From: Nonomuraea montanisoli
GTDB taxonomy: Bacteria; Actinomycetota; Actinomycetes; Streptosporangiales; Streptosporangiaceae
Length of the DNA: 64,000 nucleotides
NCBI RefSeq assembly: GCF_013363975.1
Contig: NZ_JABWGN010000006.1
Location: 1 to 64,000 of the forward strand
Reading direction: 5' to 3'
In this document: one piece after another, positions 16,962 to 25,695 of the stretch
Numbering within the stretch: position 1 is the stretch's first letter
How the letters are laid out: each line of letters begins with the position of its first letter
Position numbers and translations under genes: made by a program
Notes under the pieces: generated by a model
Told to the model about the DNA's origin: nothing
Seen by the model: only the letters and a program-made list of their open reading frames with translations
Databases searched by the model: none

Positions 16962-17864
16962 GTGCCAGGGCAGAGCGTGGGTGTGGTAGTCGAACCGGGA
17001 GTACCCCCGGAGATCGCCGGAATGCTGCGCGCCAACGCCCCCCTGCTCGCCCGGGTCAGGTCCGGCTGGGTGCCGCCCGTCTCCCCGCCCGCGCCGCGCC
17101 GGCGCAGCCCGTCCAGCGTCGCGCTGCTCGCGGCCACGCCCGTGGTGCTCGCCCTGATGGCCGTCCTGCTCGAGTCGCCCGCGGCGCCCGCCGGCTTCGT
17201 GCTGCTCGGCGCGTTCATGCTGGTCGTCCTCGTCAAGACCAGCACCCTCGGCGAGGCGCCCGTGATCGAGCGGCCGTACGAGCGCACCGTGTACGAGCAG
17301 GCGCGCCTGCACGACGGCCGCTACCTGCTGCCGGACGACTTCGACGAGGAGGCCCGCGCCGTGCTCCTGCGCGCCCAGCGCGCCATCGGCGGCGTCCTGC
17401 GCTCCCACGTCAACGCCGAGGGCCTGCTCGACGGCGCCCGCAACGCGGTGATGCTGCCCGAGCAGGAGTGGGAGATCGCCCGGCTGCTGGCCAAGCTGGC
17501 GGCGCTGCGCGCGGACCACCGGGAGCTGCTGGACCGGGGCGTCGCCCCCGAGGTGGCGGCCGTGATCGAACCGCTGGAACGGGCGCTGGCCACCAGCGAG
17601 GCCGCCGTGGTGGCGCGGGTGGAGGCGCTGGAACGTTACGCCGGCCACGTCGCCGACGCCGAGCGCGCCTACCACGCGCGCGAGCAGATCGAGGAGCTGC
17701 GGGCGCGCCTGCCCCGCTACGAGGAGCTGCTGGCCGAGTCGGGCGCCGACGGGCTGTCCGTGCCGGAGCTGGAACGCCTCGCCGAGGACGCCGACCAGCT
17801 CGAACGCGTCTTACGCCGCAGCGTCAGCTCCGCCCACGAGGCGTTCCGCTACCTCGAAGGCTGA
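16962..17864 (+). CDS. two-TM membrane protein with long coiled-coil tail, copy 1
   Basis: A 300-residue protein of unknown function. The GTG at 16962 lies about 7 nt after GGGGG; other nearby GTG codons are possible. Residues 45-90 hold two adjacent hydrophobic segments (VALLAATPVVLALMAVLL, GFVLLGAFMLVVLV). The remainder is highly charged and helical, likely coiled coil, with the block VNAEGLLDGARNAVMLPEQEWEIARLLAKL shared almost exactly with the next gene. Both N-termini share a short PxxxxxMLRxNxxLLxxVRxGWxP-like lead. It forms a tandem paralogous pair with the gene 9 nt downstream and is probably co-transcribed with it. Confidence 0.8.
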   Translation: MPGQSVGVVVEPGVPPEIAGMLRANAPLLARVRSGWVPPVSPPAPRRRSPSSVALLAATPVVLALMAVLLESPAAPAGFVLLGAFMLVVLVKTSTLGEAPVIERPYERTVYEQARLHDGRYLLPDDFDEEARAVLLRAQRAIGGVLRSHVNAEGLLDGARNAVMLPEQEWEIARLLAKLAALRADHRELLDRGVAPEVAAVIEPLERALATSEAAVVARVEALERYAGHVADAERAYHAREQIEELRARLPRYEELLAESGADGLSVPELERLAEDADQLERVLRRSVSSAHEAFRYLEG

Positions 17865-17873
17865 CCCGCCCGG

Positions 17874-18914
17874 ATGACGACAGCCGACGACCGTGCCCAC
17901 GGACACGCCGACCTGCCGTCCCCGGGGCCCGGCGAGGCGGCCGGCCGTCAGCCGGAGGCGGCCGATCCGGCGGGCCGCCACAAAGGCGCGGCGGCCGATC
18001 CGGCGGCCCGCCACGCGGAGGTGGTGGTCGATCCGGCGGTGCCCGGCGAGAGCGCCGACCTGCTGCGCGGCAACCCCCGCCTGCTGACCCTGATGCGCGA
18101 GGGCTGGGCGCCCGAGGGCGGGCGCCGCTCCACGCTCCTGAGCGCCGCCGCGCGCCCCGTCGCCACCGTCCTCGCCGTGGCCGCCGTCGCCGCCGGGCTG
18201 GACCTCTTCCTCTCCGAGCGGTACACGGCCTTCGCCGTCGTCATGTCCAGCGCCGCGCTGCTCATCGTCGGCGTGCTGCTCAAGCCCCGTCCGGACGCGC
18301 GGGCCGAGCGGCGCCGCGCGGAGGAGCTGCAGGTGTACGACACCGCCCGCCGGCACGAGGAGCGCTACGTGCTGCGCGACCGGCTCGACGGGCCCGCCCG
18401 CGCCCTCATGGACCGCACGCACGCGGCGGTCGCCGCGGTCATGGGCTCGCGCGTCAACGCCGAGGGGTTGCTGGACGGCGTGCGCAACGCGGTGATGCTG
18501 CCGGAGCAGGAGTGGCAGATCGCCCGGCTGCTGGCCAAGCTGTCGGAGCTGCGGGCCGAGCACGAGGACGTGCTCGCGGAGGGCGTGACGCCGGAGGTGG
18601 CCGCGGTCGCCGAGCCGCTCGGCCGCGCCCTGGCCGGCAGCGAGGCCGCCGTGGTGGCGCGGGTGGAGGCGCTGGAGCGCTATGCGGGCCACGTCGCCGA
18701 CGCCGAGCGCGCGCACCGGGCCCGCGGCCAGATCGAGCGGCTCGGCGCCACGCTGCCGCGCTACGAGGAGCTGCTGGCCGAGTCGGGCGCCGCCGGGCCG
18801 GCCGTGCCCGAGCTGGGCCGGCTGGCCGAGGACGCCGGCCGGCTCGAACAGGCGCTGCGCGACAGCGTCCGCGCCGCCCGCGAGACCCTGCGCCCGCTCA
18901 CCCCGGACCCCTGA
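17874..18914 (+). CDS. two-TM membrane protein with long coiled-coil tail, copy 2
   Basis: A 346-residue paralogue of the preceding gene, starting at the ATG 17874, 9 nt after its stop. It adds a roughly 50-residue N-terminal extension made of repeated ADPAARH/EAADPAGRH units, then a lead like copy 1 (LLRGNPRLLTLMREGWAPEGG). Two TM segments (about 90-140) and a helical tail with VNAEGLLDGVRNAVMLPEQEW, EAAVVARVEALERYAGHVADAER and LPRYEELLAESGA follow, all also in copy 1. The most conserved blocks are in the cytoplasmic helical part, which suggests the two pack together as a hetero-oligomer. No family name recognised. Confidence 0.8.
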   Translation: MTTADDRAHGHADLPSPGPGEAAGRQPEAADPAGRHKGAAADPAARHAEVVVDPAVPGESADLLRGNPRLLTLMREGWAPEGGRRSTLLSAAARPVATVLAVAAVAAGLDLFLSERYTAFAVVMSSAALLIVGVLLKPRPDARAERRRAEELQVYDTARRHEERYVLRDRLDGPARALMDRTHAAVAAVMGSRVNAEGLLDGVRNAVMLPEQEWQIARLLAKLSELRAEHEDVLAEGVTPEVAAVAEPLGRALAGSEAAVVARVEALERYAGHVADAERAHRARGQIERLGATLPRYEELLAESGAAGPAVPELGRLAEDAGRLEQALRDSVRAARETLRPLTPDP

Positions 18915-18992
18915 GCCCCGGCAGCCTCAGTCACGGGCCGCCTCAGTCACCGGCCGGCTGAGATCGGCGCCCCCTCCCGGCCCCGGGCGGGG

Positions 18993-20126
18993 TCAGCCGT
19001 GCCAGTGGGCCGTCTCCAGCAGCACGTCGCACAGCGCCTCCGCCGCGTCGACGCGGCCCGCCTTGCGTGCCGCCTCGGCCATCGCCGCGCGCAGCTCCGG
19101 GTCGGCCAGCAGCGGCATCAGCTCGGCCAGCAGCATGTCGGCCGTCGGGTGCGGCTCCAGCAGCGCCCGCGCCGCGCCCGCCGACACCAGGTAGCCGGCG
19201 TTCTTGCGCTGCTCGTCACCGCCCGTCGGGATGAGCGGGATCAGCACCGACGGCTTGCCGATGGCGGTCAGCTCCGACACGGTGCCGGCGCCGCTGCGCG
19301 CGATCACCACGTCGGCCGCTGCGAACAGGTCGGCCAGCTCCGAGCCCACGTACGGCACCGGGTGGTAGCGGTCGGCCAGCTCCGGCGGCAGCGCGACGGC
19401 CCGCATCTGCTCGATCCAGGCCGGACCGCACTGGTGCACGACCTGCGCGTGCGGCAGCAGCCGGGGCAGGATCTCCGCAAGCAGCGTGTTGATCTGCTTG
19501 CTGCCCTGCGCGCCGCCCGTCACGTAGATCAGCGGCACCTCGAACGTCAATCCGAACAGGTCGTACGCGGCGGCCCGGTTGCCCTGCAGCAGCTCCGGCC
19601 GGATCGGGTTGCCGGTCACCACGGCCCGGTCGCGCACCGAGGCCGGCAGGTACTGCAGCGACGACTCGTGCGACAGCGCGATCCGGGTCGCCAGCCGGGC
19701 CAGGATCCGGTTGGCCAGCCCCACCACCGTGGTCTGCTCGTGCATGACGAGCGGCCGGCGGATCAGCTTGGCGGCCACGCCGATCGGCACCGCCACGTAC
19801 CCCCCGGTCGACAGCACCACGTCGGGCAGGAAGCGGGCGGCGTGCCCGATCGCCTGGGCCACGCCCACCGGGATGCGGAACACGTCGGCGACGTTGGTGC
19901 CGAGCTCGCGCAGGTTGGGCCGGCGGCGCAGCTTGCCCGTGGTGATCGCCTTGAACGGGATGTCGTGCTCGGCCGTGATCCTGGCCTCCAGCCCGTTGGC
20001 GGTGCCCACCCAGAGCACGTCGTGCGGCACCTGACGTCGTCGCACGGCTGTCAGAGTGGTCAGAGCCGGATAGGTGTGACCTCCGGTGCCGCCACCGGTG
20101 ATCAGCAGTCGCAGGGTTCGAGACAT
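18993..20126 (-). CDS. MurG-like UDP-N-acetylglucosamine transferase paralogue
   Basis: A 377-residue GT28-family glycosyltransferase. The N-terminal half has [16 protein letters not shown] (glycine-rich lipid-acceptor loop), NGLEARI and [20 protein letters not shown]. The C-terminal nucleotide-sugar half has [14 protein letters not shown] and [27 protein letters not shown]. MurG converts lipid I to lipid II at the cytoplasmic membrane. This copy is not in a division/cell-wall cluster and has a few changes from the usual motifs (GGAQGS instead of GGSQGA). It is more likely a second, specialised transferase than the housekeeping MurG, which would be elsewhere. It is divergent from the Ppx/GppA gene. 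Confidence 0.85.
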   Translation of the reverse strand: MSRTLRLLITGGGTGGHTYPALTTLTAVRRRQVPHDVLWVGTANGLEARITAEHDIPFKAITTGKLRRRPNLRELGTNVADVFRIPVGVAQAIGHAARFLPDVVLSTGGYVAVPIGVAAKLIRRPLVMHEQTTVVGLANRILARLATRIALSHESSLQYLPASVRDRAVVTGNPIRPELLQGNRAAAYDLFGLTFEVPLIYVTGGAQGSKQINTLLAEILPRLLPHAQVVHQCGPAWIEQMRAVALPPELADRYHPVPYVGSELADLFAAADVVIARSGAGTVSELTAIGKPSVLIPLIPTGGDEQRKNAGYLVSAGAARALLEPHPTADMLLAELMPLLADPELRAAMAEAARKAGRVDAAEALCDVLLETAHWHG

Positions 20127-20242
20127 GCGATCAGCGTATGGCCGTGACGGGGGGAACCCGTACTCCCGCCCCCGCGCGGCGGCGGGCCGGCCCCGCGGGG
20201 GCGGCGTCGCCGTGCGCGCCGCAGGCCGGTAGCGTCATGGAC

Positions 20243-21193
20243 ATGCGACTCGGCGTGCTGGACATCGGCTCGAACACCGTTCATTTACTCGTCGTCGACG
20301 CCCACCTGGGCGCCCGGCCCATCCCGGCGTACTCCCACAAGGAGGAGCTGCGCCTGACCGAGTATCTGGACGAGCGCAACGAGCTGTCCGCCGAGGGCAT
20401 CGAGCGGCTCGGCTCGTTCGTGGAGGAGGCCCTGCGGCTGGCCGAGGACAAGGGCGTGGAGGACTTCCTGGCCTTCGCGACGTCGGCCGTGCGCGAGGCG
20501 GCCAACGGCGAGCAGGTGCTCGCCCGGATCGACGAGCGCTGCGGCGTCGACATCGACGTGCTGTCCGGACGTGACGAGGCCAGGCTGACGTTCCTGGCGG
20601 TGCGGCGCTGGTTCGGCTGGTCGGCGGGGCGGCTGCTGGTCTTCGACATCGGCGGCGGCTCGCTGGAGATCGCCGCGGGCGTGGACGAGGAGCCGGACGT
20701 GGCCGTGTCGCTGCCGCTCGGCGCGGGCCGGTTGACGCGCGACTGGTTCACCGCCGACCCGCCGCCCCCGGACGAGGTGCGGGCGCTGCGCCGGCACGTG
20801 CGCGCCGAGATCGCCCGCACGGTCCGCGACGTCGTACGGCACGGCGAGTCCACCTGCGCGGTGGCCACCTCCAAGACGTTCAAGCAGCTCGCCCGGGTCG
20901 CGGGGGCGGCCCCGTCGAGCGAGGGGGTCTACGCCTCGCGCTCGCTGTCGCGCCAGGACCTGGCCCACTGGGCGGGGAAGCTGACCACCATGGACACGGC
21001 CACGCGGGCCGCGCTGCCCGGTGTGTCGCCGGGGCGGGCGGCCCAGCTCGCCGCCGGCGCGCTGGTCGCCGACGCGGCGATGGACCTGTTCGAGGTCGAG
21101 CGCCTGGAGGTCTGCCCCTGGGCGCTGCGCGAGGGCGTCATCCTGCGCCGCCTGGACCAGCTCCCCAGCCGCCGCGAGACCCCGCCCGCCTGA
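20243..21193 (+). CDS. Ppx/GppA exopolyphosphatase-type phosphatase
   Basis: A 316-residue member of the ASKHA-fold Ppx/GppA family, which hydrolyses polyphosphate or pppGpp. I start at the ATG 20243 ([12 protein letters not shown]), 7 nt after a -10-like TAGCGT (20230-20235), suggesting a leaderless mRNA; an ATG at 20237 is equally in frame. Motifs: [14 protein letters not shown] (phosphate 1), [20 protein letters not shown] (phosphate 2). The family usually has a catalytic Glu near ATSAVREA, which is present ([10 protein letters not shown]). The protein is the short, single-domain actinobacterial version without the C-terminal HD domain. Many actinobacteria carry two such paralogues. Confidence 0.88.
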   Translation: MRLGVLDIGSNTVHLLVVDAHLGARPIPAYSHKEELRLTEYLDERNELSAEGIERLGSFVEEALRLAEDKGVEDFLAFATSAVREAANGEQVLARIDERCGVDIDVLSGRDEARLTFLAVRRWFGWSAGRLLVFDIGGGSLEIAAGVDEEPDVAVSLPLGAGRLTRDWFTADPPPPDEVRALRRHVRAEIARTVRDVVRHGESTCAVATSKTFKQLARVAGAAPSSEGVYASRSLSRQDLAHWAGKLTTMDTATRAALPGVSPGRAAQLAAGALVADAAMDLFEVERLEVCPWALREGVILRRLDQLPSRRETPPA

Positions 21194-21302
21194 CCGGCCC
21201 CGGGACGCCGGGAACCGGCGCAGGAAACACTCGCCGCCAAGTCAGCCCGATCTATCCCTTACCGGAGGTATAGACCCCAGGTGATGGGGAAAGTTTGGTC
21301 GA

Positions 21303-21461
21303 ATGTTGGCACTACTCGGCGCGATCGCCTCCCTGGCGATCACCTTCTCCCTTGTGTTCCTGGCGGTCCTGCTCATCTCGGTGGTGGTCCTCCTGACCCT
21401 CGGCCTCATGGCCGGCCTGACAGCCAGACCGTTGTCGGTGCCGGCCGTCAGGACCCCGTAA
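21303..21461 (+). CDS. small membrane protein, 52 residues
   Basis: A short ORF from the ATG 21303 to a TAA at 21459-21461 encodes a 52-residue protein that is almost entirely one or two hydrophobic helices (LALLGAIASLAITFSLVFLAV, then VVVLLTLGLMAGL) with a short polar tail. A GGGGAAAG stretch lies about 11 nt upstream. Its stop is 4 nt from the stop of the convergent anti-sigma kinase gene. Codon use is consistent with coding, but the size leaves real doubt. No homologue recognised. Confidence 0.5.
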   Translation: MLALLGAIASLAITFSLVFLAVLLISVVVLLTLGLMAGLTARPLSVPAVRTP

Positions 21462-21465
21462 CCGC

Positions 21466-21945
21466 TCAGACCCCGTCGTCCGCGTTGCGCGCGGCGTGGT
21501 GGGCGGCGAACGCCCGGTCGTTCATGAGCGGCCGGGCCGCCGCCTCGGGCGCGAAGCGCAGCCGCTTCTCCAGGCACACCACGGCGCCGTTCTCGCGCCG
21601 GTTGGTGAACCGGACGTCGTCGGCGAGCGCCCGCATGATCTGCAGCCCGCGGCCGTGCTCGGCGGTGTCGGCCGCCGGGCTCACCGAACGGGGGTCGAAC
21701 CCGCGGCCGGTGTCGATGACCTTGATCGTGCACAGGTCGTCGAGGACGCCCGCGCTGACCGTGTACTCGTCGCTGGGCCCCGCGTGCCGGATCACGTTCG
21801 AGCACGCCTCGCTGAGCATGAGCTCGATGTCGTCACGGATCTGCGGCACGACGCCCAGAGTCTTGAGGGTGGCCTCGAGAATCTGCCTGATCAGGGGGAC
21901 GCTGGCCGCATCTCTGGGCAATCGGAGCGCGATCGTGGCCTCCAC
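21466..21945 (-). CDS. RsbW-like anti-sigma regulatory serine kinase
   Basis: A 159-residue single HATPase_c domain protein. I chose the GTG at 21945 because GGGGAGGA stands 6 nt upstream; the in-frame extension to 22008 has no such site. Motifs: MLSEACSNVIRHA (N box), VIDTGRGFDP (G1), EHGRGLQIMRALADDV (G2). RsbW/SpoIIAB-type proteins bind a sigma factor or phosphorylate a STAS antagonist. A STAS protein sits 2.4 kb away at 24305-24625 and could be the partner, although such pairs are often unlinked in actinomycetes. It lies between the small ORF (convergent) and the tetR gene (same strand, 69 nt upstream). Confidence 0.85.
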   Translation of the reverse strand: MEATIALRLPRDAASVPLIRQILEATLKTLGVVPQIRDDIELMLSEACSNVIRHAGPSDEYTVSAGVLDDLCTIKVIDTGRGFDPRSVSPAADTAEHGRGLQIMRALADDVRFTNRRENGAVVCLEKRLRFAPEAAARPLMNDRAFAAHHAARNADDGV

Positions 21946-22014
21946 TGCATTCCTCCCCGGATGGATGCGTTGCGTGATCGGAGACCTGCCCGGGATCGTC
22001 CGTCCCAATCGTCT

Positions 22015-22560
22015 CTACGGCTCCAGGAGCCTGAGCGCGACCTCCAGGGACGCCTCCAGCACCTCGTCCTCCGACACCGATTCCTCGTGCGGCATCCACT
22101 TGCCCGCGTGCAGCGCGAACAGCGACAACGAGCGGCCGATCCGCAGCGGCAGCGGGTCGTCCGGGTCGCTCATCTCGTTGACGAGCTCCAGCATCGCCTC
22201 GCGTATGCGCACGATCTTGGGATGGTCGCGCAGCGCCGTCTGGTTGCGCTCCATGAAGCGCGCGACCTCCATGTACCGGGGCCTGCGCAGCGCCTCGGCG
22301 TAGCGCTGCACGACCTCGCGGCGCGTCTCGGGGCTCCTAGGCTGCGTCCTGGCCCACTCCAGCAGCTCCTCGACCTCGGCGACGCGCAGGTCGGCCAGGC
22401 TGGCGACGATGTCGTCCTTGGTCTTGAAGTGGTAGTAGAGCGCCGCCTTCGTCACGCCGAGCTCCTCGGCGATCTCTCTCAGGGAGGTCGCCTCGTAGCC
22501 CTGCTCCGTGAACAGCCTGAGAGCGATCTCCTGGATACGCGTCCGGGTGTCTTCCCGCAA
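22015..22560 (-). CDS. TetR-family repressor of the adjacent efflux pump
   Basis: A 181-residue regulator with an N-terminal TetR helix-turn-helix ([44 protein letters not shown]) and a helical ligand-binding C-terminal region. I prefer the TTG at 22560, preceded by AAAAGG at 6 nt. The other candidate TTG at 22590 lies inside the palindrome 22576-22591. It is divergent from the DHA2 transporter, with two matching 16-bp palindromes between them, the standard repressor-pump arrangement. The inducer is probably a substrate of the pump. Confidence 0.88.
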   Translation of the reverse strand: MREDTRTRIQEIALRLFTEQGYEATSLREIAEELGVTKAALYYHFKTKDDIVASLADLRVAEVEELLEWARTQPRSPETRREVVQRYAEALRRPRYMEVARFMERNQTALRDHPKIVRIREAMLELVNEMSDPDDPLPLRIGRSLSLFALHAGKWMPHEESVSEDEVLEASLEVALRLLEP

Positions 22561-22575
22561 TGTGCACCTTTTCGA

Positions 22576-22629
22576 CTTGACGACCGGCAAGTAAGTATCT
22601 ACCTTAATGCAAGCTTGCCGGTCGGCAAG
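22576..22629. promoter_or_regulatory. two TetR-type operators between repressor and efflux gene
   Basis: Site B is a perfect 16-bp palindrome CTTGCCGGTCGGCAAG (22614-22629: 7-bp arms, 2-nt centre). Site A is CTTGACGACCGGCAAG (22576-22591), the same palindrome with one mismatch. Centres are 38 bp apart, the intervening DNA is A/T-rich (taagtatctaccttaatgcaag), and both sites cover the divergent promoters. The repressor should shut off both genes. Confidence 0.75.
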
Positions 22630-22661
22630 TAAGGAAGATCTCTCCGTCGGGGGTGTGCTTT

Positions 22662-24227
22662 ATGGAAGAGACAGCGGGAGGACGCCGCCGCGAGGTCATG
22701 GTGGTCCTGCCCGGACTGATGCTGGCGATGATCCTCGCCATGCTCGACAACATGATCGTGGGTACGGCGATGCCCCGGATCGTGGGCGAGCTCGGCGGAC
22801 TCCAGCATCTGTCATGGGTCGTCACAGCGTACGTGCTGGGCACGACCGTCTCCACTCCCATCTGGGGGAAGATCGGCGACCTTTACGGACGCAAGACCAT
22901 CTTTCTGGTGTCCATCGTCATCTTCATGATCGGCTCGGCCCTGTGCGGCATGGCCGGCTCCTCCCTCCTCGGCGGCCCCGACGGCGGCATGACGGAGCTC
23001 ATCGGCTTCCGCGCCCTCCAGGGCCTCGGCGCGGGCGGCCTCATGGTCAACGTCATGGCCATCATCGGCGACCTCGTGCCGCCCCGCGAGCGCGGCCAGT
23101 ACCAGGGCATCATGGCCGGCGCCATGTCCCTGGCCATGATCGCCGGCCCGCTCGTCGGCGGCTTCATCACCGACCACCTCGACTGGCGCTGGGCCTTCTA
23201 CGTGAACCTGCCCGTCGGCGCCATCGCGCTCGTCCTGCTGGTGGTCAAGCTCCACCTGCCCCGGCACCACAACAAGGTGCGCATCGACTGGCTCGGCGCG
23301 ATCCTGCTGTCGATCAGCATCACCGCGATGGTCCTCGTCACCACCTGGGGCGGCAACGAGTACGACTGGGGCTCCTGGCAGATCCTCGGCCTCATCGGCG
23401 TCGCCGTCGTCACCCTCGCGATCTTCATCCCGGTCGAGCGGGCCGCCGTCGAGCCGATCATGCCGCTGCAGCTCTTCCGCAACCGCAACTTCACGCTGAT
23501 CTCGGCCATCGGCTTCCTGCTCGGCTTCGCGATGTTCGGCGCGATCAACTTCCTGCCGCTGTTCCAGCAGATGGTCCAGGGCGACACGGCGACCAACTCC
23601 GGCCTGCTCATGCTGCCCATGATGGCGGCGGCCATGGCGGTGTCGCTGTTCGTCGGCAGGGCCATCACCGCGACCGGCAAGTACAAGATCTACCCGCTGC
23701 TCGGCGGCGTCGGCATGGCCATCGGCATGTGGCTGCTGTCCACCATGGACGTGGCGACGCCGAGCTGGCAGACCGGCGTGTTCATCGCCGTGCTCGGCGC
23801 CGGCATGGGCTTCCTCATGCAGACCACCATGCTCATCGCGCAGAACAGCGTCGAGCAGAAGGACCTCGGCGTCTCCAGCAGCGCCACCACGTTCTTCCGC
23901 TCGATCGGCGGCTCGTTCGGCGTCTCGCTGTTCGGCGCCGTCTTCAACAACGGCTTTCGCGACGAGCTGACCGGCAAGTTCGGGGCCCAGGCCGCCGACA
24001 AGATCGCCAAGGGCGGCGGCCGGATGGACCCGGCCGCGCTCGCCCAGATGCCGCAGGGCATGCGCACCGGCCTCGTCGAGGCGCTGGCCGGCTCCATCTC
24101 CAACGTCTTCTGGTGGGCGATCCTGTTCGCCGTCGTCGTTCCGGTGCTGGCGGCGTTCGTCAAGGAGATCCCGCTGCGCGGCGGCCCGGCCGCCAAGGAG
24201 GCGCAGCCGGAGGCCGTCGCCGGCTGA
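22662..24227 (+). CDS. DHA2-type MFS drug efflux transporter
   Basis: A 521-residue, 14-TM major facilitator of the EmrB/QacA family. I take the ATG 22662, with GGGGGTG about 9 nt upstream; a GTG at 22653 would add three residues. Motifs: LDNMIVGTAMPRI (motif D1), GKIGDLYGRKTIF (motif A between TM2 and TM3), FRALQGLGAGGL (B), and GPLVGGFITDHLDWRWAFYVNLPVG (C and antiporter signature). The family expels hydrophobic or cationic drugs by proton antiport. It is under the divergent TetR protein and ends at a strong hairpin terminator. Confidence 0.93.
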   Translation: MEETAGGRRREVMVVLPGLMLAMILAMLDNMIVGTAMPRIVGELGGLQHLSWVVTAYVLGTTVSTPIWGKIGDLYGRKTIFLVSIVIFMIGSALCGMAGSSLLGGPDGGMTELIGFRALQGLGAGGLMVNVMAIIGDLVPPRERGQYQGIMAGAMSLAMIAGPLVGGFITDHLDWRWAFYVNLPVGAIALVLLVVKLHLPRHHNKVRIDWLGAILLSISITAMVLVTTWGGNEYDWGSWQILGLIGVAVVTLAIFIPVERAAVEPIMPLQLFRNRNFTLISAIGFLLGFAMFGAINFLPLFQQMVQGDTATNSGLLMLPMMAAAMAVSLFVGRAITATGKYKIYPLLGGVGMAIGMWLLSTMDVATPSWQTGVFIAVLGAGMGFLMQTTMLIAQNSVEQKDLGVSSSATTFFRSIGGSFGVSLFGAVFNNGFRDELTGKFGAQAADKIAKGGGRMDPAALAQMPQGMRTGLVEALAGSISNVFWWAILFAVVVPVLAAFVKEIPLRGGPAAKEAQPEAVAG

Positions 24228-24237
24228 CCCCGCGGAG

Positions 24238-24274
24238 CCGGGCGCCCGGGAGGAGCCTCCTCCCGGGCGCCCGG
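24238..24274. terminator. strong bidirectional hairpin terminator
   Basis: A perfect 17-bp inverted repeat (arms 24238-24254 and 24258-24274, loop gcc) lies 11 nt after the efflux-gene stop and 31 nt from the convergent STAS gene stop. No T-tract on either side. Its position between convergent genes fits a shared terminator. Confidence 0.85.
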
Positions 24275-24304
24275 GTCGTGCGCGCGGCTCGTGGCGGGGC
24301 GGGA

Positions 24305-24625
24305 TCAGGCGGGCGGGAGGTCGAAGAGCCGGTCGAGCGCCGTCATCCGCAGCACGCTGCGCAGGTACGGCGTCGCGGCCACCACCCGCAGCACGGCCTC
24401 GGCCCGCTCGGCCTGGTGGTACAGCCGGACGAGCGCCGCCAGCCCGGAGGAGTCGATGAACGACAAGCCCGACAGGTCCACATCGAACTGGCGGACTCCG
24501 CGATCCAGGGGCAATGCGGCCAGTTCGGACACGGTGCCGTAGTCTAGGTCGCCGCTGAGCGCCAGCCGCACCGTCATCGCGTCGGGTGTGGCGACCTCGA
24601 CGCGCAGCGGGTTCTTGTCCAGCAC
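24305..24625 (-). CDS. STAS-domain anti-sigma-factor antagonist
   Basis: A 106-residue single STAS domain (SpoIIAA/RsbV type). The start is a GTG at 24625. It has the phosphorylation loop FIDSSGLAALV, with Ser59 as the conserved acceptor, and the N-terminal ALSGDLDYGTVSEL strand-helix. When unphosphorylated, these proteins bind an RsbW-type kinase and free its sigma factor. The HATPase protein at 21466-21945 is a plausible but unproven partner. It is convergent with the efflux gene. Confidence 0.9.
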   Translation of the reverse strand: MLDKNPLRVEVATPDAMTVRLALSGDLDYGTVSELAALPLDRGVRQFDVDLSGLSFIDSSGLAALVRLYHQAERAEAVLRVVAATPYLRSVLRMTALDRLFDLPPA

Positions 24626-24693
24626 CCATCCAGCTTAACGACGGAGGGAAAATGGGAGGCGAGGGTCCTGCCCGTTTCGGCACAATCGCCGGC

Positions 24694-25623
24694 ATGGATT
24701 CCATCAGGCGCCCCCGGCCGGAGGACGCCCCCGCCATCCACGAGCTCCTCGCGGCGGCCGACACGGCGGTCCTCGGTCACGCCGACTGGACCTTGGACGA
24801 CGTCAAGGCCGACCTCGCGGATCCCGGTTTCGACCTCGACCGCGACGGCGTGCTGCGGGTCGACTCCGACGGCCGCCTGATCGCCTGGGCATGGGCCTGC
24901 GCCAAGGGCCGCAGTGACCTCGTCGAGGTGGACGTCACCGTCCGTCCCGGCCGCGAGGACGTCGCCGGGCCCCTGTGGGGCACCGTGCTGGACCGGGCCC
25001 GCGAGCTGGGCAGGGAGCGCGGCCACGAGGCCGTCACGGTGGACGTCGGCATCCACCGGGCCGACGAGGGCAAGCGCGCCCTGGCCGAGCGCCACGGGCT
25101 GGCGCCCGCCACCAGCTTCCACCGGCTGCGCATCGACCACGACGGCCCGCTCGCCCCGCCCGCCACGCCGCGCGGCGTCACCCTGCACAGCGGCGAGAGC
25201 GAGCAGGCGCGCCGCGAGGCGCACATGCTCCACCAGGCCGCCTTCTCCCAGCACTTCGGCTTCGCCAAGGTCGACTACGACACCTGGTACGCGCGCCGCG
25301 AGGCGCACCGCGCCACCGACTGGAGCCAGCTGACCGTCGCCCGCCTCGACGGCCGGCCCGCCGCGACCGTGATCGGCAACGACCAGTTCCTGCCCGACGA
25401 GGGCTGCGGCTACGTCGCCCTGCTCGCCGTGCTCCCGGATTTCCGGGGGAGGGGCCTGGGCAGGTTCCTGCTCAGGCACGCCTTCGCCGCCGACGCCGCG
25501 CGCGGCCGCAGGGGCACGATCCTGCACGTCGACTCCAACAACACCACGCCCGCCCTCGACCTGTACCTGTCGGCGGGCATGCGCACCGTCATGGTCATCG
25601 ACGTCTGGCGCGCCCGCCTCTGA
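24694..25623 (+). CDS. double-GNAT N-acetyltransferase, mycothiol synthase-like
   Basis: A 309-residue protein with two GNAT folds. I start at the ATG 24694 (MDSIRRPRPED); the upstream in-frame DNA is non-coding in style. The C-terminal GNAT (about 165-309) is the better preserved, with the acetyl-CoA loop YVALLAVLPDFRGRGLGRFLLRHAF (R/Q-x-x-G-x-G/A type) and NNTTPALDLYLSAGM. The N-terminal one (about 1-150) is degenerate. MshD, which acetylates Cys-GlcN-Ins, has the same two-domain plan, but many paralogues exist and the substrate of this one is not predictable. Confidence 0.8.
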   Translation: MDSIRRPRPEDAPAIHELLAAADTAVLGHADWTLDDVKADLADPGFDLDRDGVLRVDSDGRLIAWAWACAKGRSDLVEVDVTVRPGREDVAGPLWGTVLDRARELGRERGHEAVTVDVGIHRADEGKRALAERHGLAPATSFHRLRIDHDGPLAPPATPRGVTLHSGESEQARREAHMLHQAAFSQHFGFAKVDYDTWYARREAHRATDWSQLTVARLDGRPAATVIGNDQFLPDEGCGYVALLAVLPDFRGRGLGRFLLRHAFAADAARGRRGTILHVDSNNTTPALDLYLSAGMRTVMVIDVWRARL

Positions 25624-25650
25624 CCGTTCGCTGCCGTCCAGCGGCGAGGC

Positions 25651-25670
25651 GGCGGGCCGCAGGGCCCGCC
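25651..25670. terminator. hairpin between convergent genes
   Basis: An 8-bp inverted repeat GGCGGGCC / GGCCCGCC has a 4-nt loop. It lies 28 nt past the acetyltransferase stop and 26 nt from the stop of the convergent S33 hydrolase. It could stop both transcripts. Confidence 0.6.
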
Positions 25671-25695
25671 CCTCGTACCGGCAGCTGCGGGGTGG

